In this document: positions 19,790 to 30,980 of the stretch, in pieces
Layout: the number at the start of each line of letters is the position of its first letter
Position numbering within the stretch: position 1 is the stretch's first letter
Source: Arsenophonus sp964026495
Lineage (GTDB): Bacteria > Pseudomonadota > Gammaproteobacteria > Enterobacterales > Enterobacteriaceae
Assembly (NCBI RefSeq): GCF_964026495.1
Contig: NZ_OZ032148.1
Coordinates: forward strand, 744,001-808,000
Direction of reading: 5' to 3'
DNA: 64,000 nt
Program-made: the position numbers and the translations under genes
The notes under the pieces: generated by a model
What the model was told of the DNA's origin: nothing
What the model saw: only the letters and a program-made list of their open reading frames with translations
The model's database searches: none

Positions 19790-22146
19790 GGCTATTCCTT
19801 AATTTGCATCTATTTTTATTTCACTTTTTTCAAGTTATTTTTTTAATTATATTAAACTAATCTATAAAAAATAATAAAAATGAAAGATAATTGATATTCT
19901 TAAAAAGAATTGTAAATCAAGTATCATGCACATAAAATTTTTTTACATATAATTAATATTTTTTAATATAAAAATATAAAAAATATCAAAAATTATATTA
20001 TAAAATTTAAATTATAACATTTTTTAAATTTTTGCATCTGGGAGGTTAAAATAATAGACTAAAAATTTAAAATTTGATATTTATTTTCCATATGTAATTT
20101 TGATATACCATTCCTATCATATGTATCTCAACTATATTCCATCTATTTTTAAATATGTAAACATTTTAAATATATAAATATATTTTTTATTAACAAAATT
20201 TTAAAAAAAAGATTTTTAAAAAACATAATTTTTATTACAAAATCAGCTCTCATGATGATTAAATTAATTAAGAAAATAAAATTTACAGAATCAAGATTAT
20301 AGAAAGACACAATTATTTTTATGTATAATATATTTTTATTTATAATAAAACCTGATTTTTATTTAGATTATTAAGATAATCGATACATTTTTAAAAATTA
20401 TAATACAAAAATATTTATTTGTAATAATTTTCCTTGTAATTACATAAAAATACTATAAGCAAAATAATGAATTTTAAATTTGTATCTTATTATAATTATA
20501 CACATCTATATAAGATAAAAATTATAAGATTACAATTGTTCTTAATAATTTTCATTTTATAGAATCATATAACCCTTTTTAAATAAAAGATTATATAATA
20601 TCCAGCATATTGAAATAATAAAAATTAACATTTAATCAGTACTAAAATAATTTCTTTTAAAATATAAAATTTAAAAAACCATTAATTATTATATACAAAA
20701 TATTATTTATAATAATATAATTAAAATTTTGAATTTAAATTCTTTGTAAAAAAATTAATGATCAATTACAATAATAACTTATCAATTACAAGTTAATAAA
20801 AATATTTTTTTATTATTTTTATCTTACCTAATATAACAATAAATAATGTTATATAAAAAATCAGTATCATTTGAAATATAATTCAAATTAATAAAATTAT
20901 AATGATATAATATTAATAGAAATATTTATTCTCTTAAAAAGAAAAAATCAATAACATCAAAAAATTACATTAAATATAATTGATAAACAAAAAATAAAAA
21001 AATAAAACTAAAATTATTTTATATACATAAATTTATAAGTTCTATGGATAACATCATATTAATATAATATCAATAAAATAAATATTTTTATAAAATTTGA
21101 GATTCTTAATAAGAAATACACAACAATATTTCAATTATAAAATAAAAAAAATTAAAAATATATACCAAAATAAAAAACCATATAAAAAAGAAAAACTAGT
21201 AATACTATTATTTAAACACTAAAAAATACTATTATTTTATTTAAAAAATAAATATTTATAATTTATAGCAAAACATTTTTTAAACTATTCTTCTTTCGTA
21301 AGAAAGATATTAATAATCACTTATCTAGCAAAGCATTTTTCAATTATTTTTTTTATTTTTTCTGGTATATTATTACCAATATATTTTTCAATATAAAATT
21401 TAAGTAAAATTTATTACAAATAAAAAATATTTATTTAGAATAAAATATTACTTAAATATAAAAAATTATTTTTAAAAAAAACATAAACAAATGATTAAAT
21501 CATATAAAAATACTATTTTTTCAGTAAAAGAAAAATAAAATTTTTCTTGCATTCTTTTTTTGATATCTCATAATAAACATTATAAAATTAATAAAAACTA
21601 ATTTTTTTTAAAAAAAACACATATTAAAAAATAATTAAATTTAAATTTTATTTAAAAAAATTTAAATTATAATACTATCTAACATAATATTTTTTTGATG
21701 TAATTTTTAAAAATATCAATATTAACTTTAATAAATATTTTATTTTTAATATAAAATAATTTATATATAATGAAAAACATCCGTATTTTTATAATTTTTT
21801 TTAAAATATATTGATAAAATAATCTCATTTCTTAAAGAAAACTATAAATGTACTATAAATTTAAAATTCAACAAAAAGCAAAATTTTCATCAATTATATT
21901 TTTTATAAAAAAATAATCTTTATCCATATTTTTATTTAAAATAAAAATATTTTATAATAATTTTTCAAAATTCATTTATTTTTAATAAATTTTCATGAAA
22001 ATAAAACATAGATCCTTTAAATGTACTAATTCTCAATATTAAATTTTACTAATTATCTGATGTTGAAATTAAAAAATTGCTTTTATAGGTAACATTTGTC
22101 ACAGACAATATATCAAGTTCATATCCAAGAAATGGGCTTAATTTTT
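19790..22146. other. Largest gene-free spacer of the window
   Basis: About 2.36 kb lies between the divergent aceE and pitA genes. No reading frame with a protein-family signature, no tRNA and no obvious structured RNA is visible. One GC-richer island, GCATCTGGGAGGTT near 20034-20047, has no clear meaning. Promoters for both flanking genes should be inside, but AT content hides them. Confidence 0.65.
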
Positions 22147-23640
22147 ATGCTATATTTATTTACTGGTTTAGATTTATACACCACATTACTATTAATTTTA
22201 GCACTATTATTTGTTTTGTTTTATGAAGCAATTAATGGTTTTCATGATACTTCAAATGCAGTAACAACAATTATTTATACTAAGGCAATGCGCGCTCAAT
22301 TTGCAGTTGTCATGGCTGGTATTTTTAATTTTTTCGGAGTGATTTTAGGTGGACTTAGTGTTGCTTACGCTATTGTGCATTTGTTACCAACAGAACTATT
22401 ATTAAATGTTACTACTAGCCATGGTCTAACAATGATTTTTTCTATGTTATTATCAGCTATAATTTGGAATTTAGGTACTTGGTATTTTGGATTACCTGCC
22501 TCTAGTTCTCATACATTAATAGGCGCAATTATTGGTGTTGCATTAATTAATGCATTAATAACTGATACTTCTATAATTGAAGCATTGAATATTTCAAAAG
22601 TAACAGAAATTTTTCTTTCTCTTATTCTTTCTCCTATTATTGGTTTTATTATTGCAGGATTATTAATTTTCTTTTTGCGTCATTTTTGGAATAATACCAA
22701 AAAAAAACGTCGTATCCATTTAACACCCATGGAAAGAGAAAAAAAAGATGGTAAGAAAAAACCTCCTTTCTGGACTAGAACTGCATTAATCTTATCTGCA
22801 GTTGGTGTTAGTTTTTTTCATGGTGCTAATGATGGTCAAAAAGGTATTGGTCTAATTATGTTAGTATTAATCAGCATTTCGCCAGCGGGTGTTCTTAATA
22901 TGAATGCAAGTGATTATGATATAACTCGTACCCATGATGCTATTATACATTTACAGCATTATTATGAAGAATACCAATCTGTAGTTGAACATATTGTTAA
23001 TAAATCACAACAACATTCAAAATTAAAAATTCAAGATAAACAATTTCACTGTGACAATTCGCATCCTATTAACATATTAAAATATACCTCATTAATTTTA
23101 ACTGACGTTCAAAATTATTCAACAGTAAAACCTGAAAAACGTAATCAGATACGTAGATTATTAATGTGTTTATCTGATACAGCATTAGATGTAGCTAAAT
23201 TACCGGAAACGAAAGTTGATGATGCGCGATTTTTACGTAATTTAAGTAATGACTTACTAAATACAGTAGAATATGCCCCACTATGGATTATTATTATTGT
23301 TGCTATATCACTTTCTTTAGGCACTATGATTGGTTGGAAGCGTGTATCCGTAACAATAGGTGAAAAAATTGGAAAAAAAGGTATGACTTATGCACAAGGT
23401 GTTTCAGCTCAAATTACTGCTACTCTTTCTATTGGTATCGCAAGTTATACAGGGATGCCGGTATCAACAACACAAGTTCTCTCATCTGCTATAGCAGGAA
23501 CTATGATTATAGATGGTACTGGTGTACAAGCTAAAACAATTAAAAATATATTATTAGCTTGGTTATTTACACTGCCTATTTCTCTTTTTTTATCTGGTTT
23601 TCTATATTGGATATCATTAAAAATGATATTTATGAAATAA
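22147..23640 (+). CDS. pitA: Low-affinity inorganic phosphate transporter PitA
   Basis: Proton-coupled inner-membrane symporter for metal-phosphate. Starting at ATG 22147 gives 497 residues and aligns with E. coli PitA (499). An open frame reaches upstream to a TTG at 22096, but those residues are not conserved. The duplicated PiT signature is intact: NGFHDTSNAV near the N-terminus, FFHGANDGQKGIG in the middle and GMPVSTTQVLSSAIAG near the C-terminus. About ten membrane spans flank a large hydrophilic central loop. The E. coli order pitA-uspB-uspA-dtpB-rsmJ-prlC is kept here without the three middle genes. Confidence 0.96.
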   Translation: MLYLFTGLDLYTTLLLILALLFVLFYEAINGFHDTSNAVTTIIYTKAMRAQFAVVMAGIFNFFGVILGGLSVAYAIVHLLPTELLLNVTTSHGLTMIFSMLLSAIIWNLGTWYFGLPASSSHTLIGAIIGVALINALITDTSIIEALNISKVTEIFLSLILSPIIGFIIAGLLIFFLRHFWNNTKKKRRIHLTPMEREKKDGKKKPPFWTRTALILSAVGVSFFHGANDGQKGIGLIMLVLISISPAGVLNMNASDYDITRTHDAIIHLQHYYEEYQSVVEHIVNKSQQHSKLKIQDKQFHCDNSHPINILKYTSLILTDVQNYSTVKPEKRNQIRRLLMCLSDTALDVAKLPETKVDDARFLRNLSNDLLNTVEYAPLWIIIIVAISLSLGTMIGWKRVSVTIGEKIGKKGMTYAQGVSAQITATLSIGIASYTGMPVSTTQVLSSAIAGTMIIDGTGVQAKTIKNILLAWLFTLPISLFLSGFLYWISLKMIFMK

Positions 23641-24912
23641 TTTTTTATATCACTTGACAATTCATTGTTAGTTTTCATAATATTATCAATATATTATCTA
23701 AAACATAAATAATGATTCAGGAGTAATTATTAAAGAATAAGGTAAGCAAACAAAATATTTTTTGTTAAATTTTTATTCAAAATAAATAAACATCAAAACT
23801 AAAATAAAATAATTAGTAAAAATATTAAAAATATATAATTTATAATTAAGAAAATTATTAAAATAATTTACAATAATATTTGTTCATTAATTTAATTTTA
23901 AATTTTAAAATGCAAGAAATAAATATTTATATATCCTAAGACATATTTTTATATGTATTCTTTATTAATTGCCAAAAAATAAAAAATTTAATTCAAAACA
24001 AAAAACAAAAATATATTTCCAAAATAAAGAATTATAAATATTTCATATTTAGAAATTAATATTTTACAAAAAAAATACATAACTTTCTATTTTTATTTTT
24101 CTTAATAAACCATATGAAAAATTCAAATATAATACAAAAAATATTTTAAATCTAATAAAAATTAAAAATATAACTATCACTAATATAAAAATATTAACAT
24201 AACAAAAACCTTAAAATTAAAAAATAATTTTATTATCTTTAACTTAATAATCTTTTAATAAATATAGAAAAATTAAAAATGATATTCTTAATAGTTTATT
24301 TAAAATATATAAAACTTTTGAAATAAAAAATAAATTTTAGCTGAATTTTTTACAAAAAATCAAAATTTGTAATTTTAATTACACATATTTTATTAAAAAT
24401 ATTTACAAAAATAATTAACAATTTTTTTAAAAAAATAAAACACACAAAAATAATGAATTATATTATTTTTTTGCAAAAAAAATATATCAGAAAATATACA
24501 TAAATACCTAAAAATTTGATTAAAAATAATATAGAAAATTATGCAAAATATTAATTAATAATGGTTTAAAATTTATAAATATATTTATTTTAATAAATCA
24601 AAAATTTTTATTTTTAAAATAAAAATATATAAAGAATCTCATATATTAGATACATATATCAAAAAACTTTTTATTATCTCAATCAAAATTTAAAATTATA
24701 AAAATATTATTATAAAAATAAACTAAAATAAAAATATCTTTAATTGATTGTTATCTATATTTTAATCATATTAAGATCTTTTATAAAGATAAATCTTTCG
24801 AAAAAAATATTAATTATTTCTGATATAATCTTAATTATAAAATTTTTGACTTTTTATTATAATAAATATTTATCTTAATAAAAGATCTAATTACCATTTT
24901 AAATATTTAATA
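23641..24912. other. Gene-free spacer where uspB/uspA/dtpB would lie
   Basis: 1.27 kb lies between the convergent pitA and rsmJ genes. In E. coli this interval holds uspB, uspA and dtpB. No remnant ORF is recognisable. It is all A/T-rich with homopolymer runs. Confidence 0.6.
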
Positions 24913-25668
24913 TTAATTCTTATAAGATAAATAAATATCAAAACGATGCTTTTTTGTTTTTATAGTACCTTTTGGAGCTTCTTTTATCATTAAAGAAGTG
25001 GCATAATTTGGTCGTTTAACAATTACACGATATTTAGCAATTCTCATTGCAGAAATTAAAAGATCAGTAGCATCTTCATCAGAACCTACAAGACATTGTA
25101 ATAAACGCATTTTTTTTTTATTAAAACACTTTTTTTTTCTATATGGATACATTGGATCAAGATAAACAACATCAGGTACAAAAGAAAGATTAGATAATGG
25201 AGAATCACTTAAAATATGCAATAAAATCATTCTATCTCTTAAAAAATATCCTATTTTAGAATCTAGATAAGCACGTTGTAATCCATTCTCAAGAAGTGCA
25301 GCTACTACAGGATTTCTTTCAAACATAAATACTTTACAACCTAATGAAGCAAGAATAAATGCATCAGTTCCAAAACCTGCAGTAGCATCAAAAATAGTCG
25401 GAAAATAAGTTTTTTTTATACCAACAGCTTTTGCGATAGCTTCATTTTTATAACTCGCTACTTTTCGACGAAATTGCAACTCTGGTGAAAGAAAGTCAAC
25501 ATATACTCCACCTAATTTAGGTTCATTAATTTTTTTTAATTGCAAATGTTCTGGTGTTAATACTAAAGCCATCAATGCATTTGGTGTATGTGTAATTTTC
25601 CATTGATTAGCAATAAGATATAAAGAATTTTTAGAAACTCCTGGTTCACAAATTAATTGAACAGACAT
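24913..25668 (-). CDS. rsmJ: 16S rRNA (guanine1516-N2)-methyltransferase RsmJ
   Basis: SAM-dependent methyltransferase that modifies G1516 of 16S rRNA in the small subunit. It has 251 residues (E. coli 250). The SAM-binding motif DATAGFGTDAFILASLG is near residue 114. The catalytic-type motif VYLDPMYPYRKKK is near residue 168. It starts 9 bases after prlC on the same strand, so it is co-transcribed and probably translationally coupled. No Shine-Dalgarno of its own is evident. Confidence 0.95.
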   Translation of the reverse strand: MSVQLICEPGVSKNSLYLIANQWKITHTPNALMALVLTPEHLQLKKINEPKLGGVYVDFLSPELQFRRKVASYKNEAIAKAVGIKKTYFPTIFDATAGFGTDAFILASLGCKVFMFERNPVVAALLENGLQRAYLDSKIGYFLRDRMILLHILSDSPLSNLSFVPDVVYLDPMYPYRKKKCFNKKKMRLLQCLVGSDEDATDLLISAMRIAKYRVIVKRPNYATSLMIKEAPKGTIKTKKHRFDIYLSYKN

Positions 25669-25677
25669 GATTATATT

Positions 25678-27717
25678 TTATTTAAAACCATAACTTTTTA
25701 ATATTGCATCTTTTTTAGGTAATCGACCACGGAAACGCTTAAAAAGGACAATTGGTGATTCTGAACCACCACGACTTAAAATATTTTCAACAAAAGATAA
25801 ACCAGTATTACGATTAAAAATACCTTCATTACTAAATCTTGAAAACGCATCCGCAGCTAATACGTCAGCCCATAAATAACTATAATAACCAGCAGCATAA
25901 TCACCTGAAAAAATATGACTAAATGTATGTGGAATGCGCGACCATTCAGGTAATGATATTACAGAAAATTGCTCTTTTATAGATTTTAAAATTGACAAAA
26001 TTTTTCCACTTTTTGGAGATAAATAGTCAAGATGCAAATAAAGATCAAATAGTCCTAATTCTAATTGACGTAAAATACACATGGCTGCTTGATAATTTTT
26101 CGTTGCTAACATTTTCTCTATGATAAATTTTGATAATGGTTGACCGGTTTCATAGTGACCAGATATCAATTCAAGAGCTTCGGGTTCCCAGCACCAATAT
26201 TCCATCATTTGACTAGGTAATTCAATAGCATCCCATGGAACACCATTAATTCCAGCAACATCTACCACATCAATTTTTGTTAATAAATGATGTAAAACAT
26301 GACCAAATTCATGAAATAAAGTTATTACTTCTTCATGAGTAAATAAAGCAGGTTTATCATCTGTAGGTTTATTAAAATTACATATCAAATAAGCTATAGG
26401 TTTTTGATAAGTTCCATCAATATTTTTTAATCTATCAACACAAGTATTCATCCAAGCTCCACTTTGTTTATTCTCCCTAATATATAAATCTAAATAAAAG
26501 CTACCACATAAATTAGAATACTCATCATACAATTCAAAAAAACGTACATCAGCATGCCATTTTTCTATATCAAAACGTTCTTTAACTGTTAAAGCAAAAA
26601 CTCTATTAATAATTTTAAAAAGACCTTTAAGAACAATTTGTTCTGGGAAATAAGCACGTATTTTTTCATTATTAATATCAAATTTATTTTGTTTTACTTT
26701 TTCACTGTAATAACTTATATCCCACGGTTCAATTTTTTTAAGACCATAATACTTTTTAACAAATTGCTGTAATTCACAAAATTCTTTTTTACCCTGATGA
26801 TATACTTTATTACCAAAATCTATTAAAAAATCCAAAACCTGTTTAGGAGATTTTGCCATTTTAGTAACTAAAGATTGCTGAAAAAAATTATCAAAACCAA
26901 GTAATTTTGCTAATTCGTGACGTAAAGCTAAAATTTCATACATAACATGAGTGTTATCCCATTTTCCTGCATTTGGTCCCTCATCAGAAGCTCTAGTATT
27001 ATAGGCATAATACATTTCTTGACGTAATTCATGATTATCAGCATATGTCATCACAGATAAATAATTTGGCATATCCAATGTAAATAACCATCCATTTTCA
27101 CCTTTTGATGCAGCTAATTTTTTTGCAATTAAAAGCATACTTTCTGGTATACCAGAAAGAACTTTAATATCTTTTATTAATTTTCCCCATCCCATGGTTG
27201 CATCTAAAACATTATTACTAAAATGATTTTTTAATTCAGATATACAAATAGATATTTCTCTAAATCGCTTCTTTTTTTTTGCAGATAAACCAATGCCAGA
27301 TAATTTAAAATCACGTAATCTATTTTTAATGGATGTTCTTTGTGCTAAATCCAACATATCAAATTCAGTACTATTTTTTAATATTTTGTACGATTTGTAA
27401 AGACCTGTATGATGTCCTATCCAAGTATTAAATTCTGATAAAATAGGCAAACAACTATTGTAAACTGCACGTAATTCAACATTATCTTTAACTGCATGCA
27501 AATGAGAAATTGATGACCAAAAACGAGCAAGTTGATCATTCATATTTTCTAGTGGTTGGCATAAATTATTCCAATTAAAATTACTATTTTCTGTAAGAAT
27601 TGTATAAATAGCTTTTCGATATTCTTGTAAAATATAAGTCATTGCGGGAAATACATGTTGAGGACTTATTTTAGAAAAATTTGGCAACGAAGATTTTGTT
27701 AGTAATGGATTATTCAT
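25678..27717 (-). CDS. prlC: Oligopeptidase A PrlC
   Basis: Cytoplasmic zinc metallopeptidase of the M3 family that degrades short peptides and cleaved signal peptides. It has 679 residues (E. coli 680). The catalytic HEXXH motif is present as LFHEFGHVLHH (around residue 470), with a downstream conserved glutamate segment (LPSQMMEYW). AGGATATTTATT precedes the ATG. It forms a two-gene operon with rsmJ as in E. coli. Confidence 0.97.
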   Translation of the reverse strand: MNNPLLTKSSLPNFSKISPQHVFPAMTYILQEYRKAIYTILTENSNFNWNNLCQPLENMNDQLARFWSSISHLHAVKDNVELRAVYNSCLPILSEFNTWIGHHTGLYKSYKILKNSTEFDMLDLAQRTSIKNRLRDFKLSGIGLSAKKKKRFREISICISELKNHFSNNVLDATMGWGKLIKDIKVLSGIPESMLLIAKKLAASKGENGWLFTLDMPNYLSVMTYADNHELRQEMYYAYNTRASDEGPNAGKWDNTHVMYEILALRHELAKLLGFDNFFQQSLVTKMAKSPKQVLDFLIDFGNKVYHQGKKEFCELQQFVKKYYGLKKIEPWDISYYSEKVKQNKFDINNEKIRAYFPEQIVLKGLFKIINRVFALTVKERFDIEKWHADVRFFELYDEYSNLCGSFYLDLYIRENKQSGAWMNTCVDRLKNIDGTYQKPIAYLICNFNKPTDDKPALFTHEEVITLFHEFGHVLHHLLTKIDVVDVAGINGVPWDAIELPSQMMEYWCWEPEALELISGHYETGQPLSKFIIEKMLATKNYQAAMCILRQLELGLFDLYLHLDYLSPKSGKILSILKSIKEQFSVISLPEWSRIPHTFSHIFSGDYAAGYYSYLWADVLAADAFSRFSNEGIFNRNTGLSFVENILSRGGSESPIVLFKRFRGRLPKKDAILKSYGFK

Positions 27718-29341
27718 AATAAATATCCTATCATTATAATAATTATAACAAAATAAAAAATTAATATTAGTATGAATATTATTATCTTTTATCTAATTTT
27801 AGAAATTTTATCGGTTGATATTTTTTATGCTTCTTAATCATCATTAATTAAAAAAGTACTTTTATCCAAAAAAGCATCCTATCATAAGATAAAAAAAATA
27901 TAACTTTTTACTAATTATAATATATTAATATTATTTTTTGATTCTTTATGAAAATTATATAATATAATATTATAAAAATAATACTAAACAAAAAACAATC
28001 AAATTCAATTTTTATATATCAATTAGTTAATATTTTAATAATTTATTATTTTTATCTAAAATTGTAATTGCACAAATTATGAATCAATATATATTCTATA
28101 AAATATTCTATATTCAGTAATATTGAATTATGATTTTATAATATTTAACAAAATGTTTAAAATTTTTATAAACCATATTATAAATTTAGATAAAAAGAAT
28201 TTAGAAAAAATAATTTTGTATTATTTTGAATAATAAAAAATATCACTTTTTTATTCGTCAAAAATTCATAATGAAAAAACAAAAAAATAATTATCATATA
28301 ATACAATTATATATCTTAATGCTTATGATCATAAATCAATTACATATAATATTTTACATATATCTGTTTTTACTTAAAAAAGTATATTTTTTAACATGCA
28401 AAATTAAGATCAATAAATACTTTATTTGTAATACTTGCAAAATAAATATTTGTATAATTATTATTACAAATAACTTACAAGCAACTGAATTAAGTTACAA
28501 CTTTTATGTACAGTAAAATGTTTAAATTACTAAAAAAATAACATTTTATGTACTTAATCAATATTAAGTATTATACTTTATATTTTATAAAAATTATAAA
28601 TTTAATTAATCTTTTAATAAAAAAACAAAAAAAATATTTATACAAAAAATTAAGCAAACTATAAAGTACGAATAATTTATTATGAAAAATTATTTTTTAT
28701 GAAAACCCACATTAATATTTTTAAACAAAAATTGTTCTTTTTTTTATTTTATAAAAAATCAACATAATTAATAATAGTTTTATGAATTTAAAATAAAATA
28801 TAGTAACTAATAATTATTTCTTATATTATAAGAATAATAACACAAATATTTTATAAAAAAACACAAGCTTTATAGCATTAAAAAATAAATTACATAAATC
28901 TAATGAAAAAAGTTTGATATAGAGATCATAAAAATTTATATTTCAAATAATGTCTTGTAATTTTTTTTATCTTTAATTTATTATTCTTAATATTCTTCAT
29001 ATTTTATTTTTATAAACAAAAATATATTTACCCGATCTTAAATCGATGATGATTAAGCTTAAAACAAAAAAGAAAAAATAGTTAATATTCATTGGAATAT
29101 ATATTATGAATTAAAAATATTCAAAAAAAATACATCTTTTAAAAAATACTTCTTATGATTAGTAAGGTGCTTAGAAGACCATTTTAAAAAAAATACCAAA
29201 AAATGAATATATAATATTTTTACCATTGTATATATCAGAAAAAATGTTAATACTCATATAGTTTAAATTTATAGGTCCCGTTACTAATTTCATTGGTTAA
29301 GCGGGTTATCATAAACGTATAATCTTAATAATACCAAAAAA
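27718..29341. other. Gene-free spacer upstream of aroK and prlC
   Basis: 1.6 kb of A/T-rich DNA lies between two divergent transcription units. A 96-codon frame at 28226-28516 is a Lys/Ile/Tyr-rich chance ORF with no domain. The right end carries the hairpin and TATAAT element described separately as the aroK leader. Confidence 0.6.
29277..29305 (+). promoter_or_regulatory. Hairpin in the aroK upstream region
   Basis: CCCG-TT-ACTAAT, loop TTC, then ATTGGT-T-AA-G-CGGG can fold into an about 12-bp stem with two single-base bulges (one T:G pair), 37-65 bases before the aroK ATG. It is one of very few GC-bearing structures in the spacers. A perfect TATAAT lies just downstream at 29318-29323. It may be a leader structure, a protein site or the terminator remnant of a lost upstream gene. 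Confidence 0.4.
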
Positions 29342-29869
29342 ATGGCAGAAAAACGTAATATCTTTCTGGTTGGACCAATGGGAGCTGGAAAAAGTACTAT
29401 TGGTCGACAACTAGCACAGCAACTTAATATGGATTTTTTTGATTCTGATCAAGAAATTGAAAAACGTACTGGTGCTGATGTAAGTTGGGTATTTGATCTA
29501 GAAGGCGAAAAAGGTTTCCGGGAACGTGAAGAAAAGATCATTAGTGAACTTACAAAAAAACAGGGAATTGTATTAGCAACAGGAGGAGGATCAGTAAAAT
29601 CAAAAGAAACACGTAATCGATTATATACACGTGGTGTAGTTATTTATCTTAATACTACAATTGAAAAACAAATAGCAAGAACAAAACGTGATAAAAAAAG
29701 ACCTCTATTACAATCAGAACAACCTACTCAGGAAATCCTAAAACAACTGGCAAATGAACGTAATCCTTTTTATAAAGAAATTGCAGATATTACTATTCAT
29801 ACCGATGATCAAAGTATAAAAGTAGTTGCTAATAAAATTATTAAATTATTAGAACGTACTAAATTTTAA
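29342..29869 (+). CDS. aroK: Shikimate kinase AroK
   Basis: Phosphorylates shikimate with ATP in the chorismate pathway. It has 175 residues (E. coli 173). The Walker A motif GPMGAGKST starts near residue 11. Shikimate-binding residues are in DSDQEIEKRTG, and the ATGGGSVKS segment is intact. No Shine-Dalgarno is visible before the ATG, which follows a run of A. aroB follows 25 bases later in the same operon, as in E. coli. The E. coli upstream hof genes are absent. Confidence 0.98.
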   Translation: MAEKRNIFLVGPMGAGKSTIGRQLAQQLNMDFFDSDQEIEKRTGADVSWVFDLEGEKGFREREEKIISELTKKQGIVLATGGGSVKSKETRNRLYTRGVVIYLNTTIEKQIARTKRDKKRPLLQSEQPTQEILKQLANERNPFYKEIADITIHTDDQSIKVVANKIIKLLERTKF

Positions 29870-29894
29870 TGAATATATTAAAGGCAAAATTAAT

Positions 29895-30980
29895 ATGGAA
29901 AAAATAAGGGTATTACTTGGTGAACACAGTTACCCCATTACTATCTCTTATGATTTACTTAATTCATGCAATGTATATTCACCTCTTAATAGTGGTGAAT
30001 ATGCAATGATTATAACAAATAAAAAACTATATTCTCTGTATGGTAAACATGTACAATCTACTCTTAGTAAAATAGGGGTTAAAATTAATAAAGTTATTTT
30101 ACCAGATGGGGAAAAATACAAATCATTAACTACTGTTAATACTATTTTTACAGCTTTATTGAAACACAATCATCCAAAAACTACTACTTTAATTGCTCTA
30201 GGTGGAGGGGTCATTGGTGATTTAGCAGGATTTACTGCAACTTGCTATAAAAGAGGTGTTCGCTTAATTCAAGTACCAACAACACTTTTATCTCAAGTTG
30301 ACGCATCCATTGGAGGTAAAACAGCTATAAATCACGCTTTAGGAAAAAATATTATTGGTACTTTTTATCAACCTACATCAGTTATTATTGATTTAAATAC
30401 TTTAAAAACACTACCAAAACGCCAATTTTCTTCAGGATTAGCCGAAATAATAAAATATGGTATAATATTAGATAATATATTTTTTTCTTGGCTAGAAAAA
30501 AATATGAAATATATTTTAGCAAATGATAAAGAAAAAATTGCTTATTGCATACAACATTGTTGCAAATTAAAAGCAAAAATTGTTGCTAAAGATGAAAAAG
30601 AAATAAATGGAGAACGTGTATTATTAAATTTAGGTCATACTTTCGGTCATGCTATCGAAATCGCATTAGGTTATGGGATTTGGTTACATGGTGAAGCAAT
30701 TGCTGTAGGCATTGTGATGGCAGCAAAAACTGCAGAATTAATCGGTAAACTAAGTAATTATGATACTAAACGTATCATAAATTTACTACAAAAAGCAAAT
30801 CTTCCTACTAAAGGACCTGAAAAAATAAATCCGGAAACTTATTTTCATTACATGATGAAAGACAAAAAAATATTAGATAAAAAAATAAATTTAGTTTTAC
30901 CTCAGTATATTGGTAAAGCAAAATTATATTTTAATATTAATAATGAAATTATTTTAGAAGCAATAAAAGCATGTATTTAG
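29895..30980 (+). CDS. aroB: 3-dehydroquinate synthase AroB
   Basis: NAD- and zinc-dependent cyclisation of DAHP to 3-dehydroquinate, the second step of the shikimate pathway. It has 361 residues (E. coli 362). The NAD motif GGGVIGDLAGFTA is near residue 103, and the substrate segments PTTLLSQVDASIGGKTAIN follow. Zinc ligands are in GLAEIIKYG, HTFGHAIE and WLHGEAIAVG. It is co-transcribed with aroK. Downstream, damX and dam of the E. coli order are missing. The pathway retention suggests the symbiont makes aromatic precursors, folate or quinone from chorismate. Confidence 0.98.
   Translation: MEKIRVLLGEHSYPITISYDLLNSCNVYSPLNSGEYAMIITNKKLYSLYGKHVQSTLSKIGVKINKVILPDGEKYKSLTTVNTIFTALLKHNHPKTTTLIALGGGVIGDLAGFTATCYKRGVRLIQVPTTLLSQVDASIGGKTAINHALGKNIIGTFYQPTSVIIDLNTLKTLPKRQFSSGLAEIIKYGIILDNIFFSWLEKNMKYILANDKEKIAYCIQHCCKLKAKIVAKDEKEINGERVLLNLGHTFGHAIEIALGYGIWLHGEAIAVGIVMAAKTAELIGKLSNYDTKRIINLLQKANLPTKGPEKINPETYFHYMMKDKKILDKKINLVLPQYIGKAKLYFNINNEIILEAIKACI

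Noticed and set aside
20034..20047. GC-richer island GCATCTGGGAGGTT in the largest gap, considered as a ribosome-binding site or RNA gene
   Set aside because: No start codon and ORF follow at a suitable distance, and no stem can be drawn around it.
22096..22146. TTG-initiated N-terminal extension of PitA
   Set aside because: ATG at 22147 matches the E. coli start and length; the extension is unconserved.
28226..28516. 96-codon ORF between prlC and aroK
   Set aside because: Lys/Ile/Tyr-rich low-complexity translation with no domain, no ATG start at its left end and no ribosome-binding site; expected by chance in DNA this A/T-rich.
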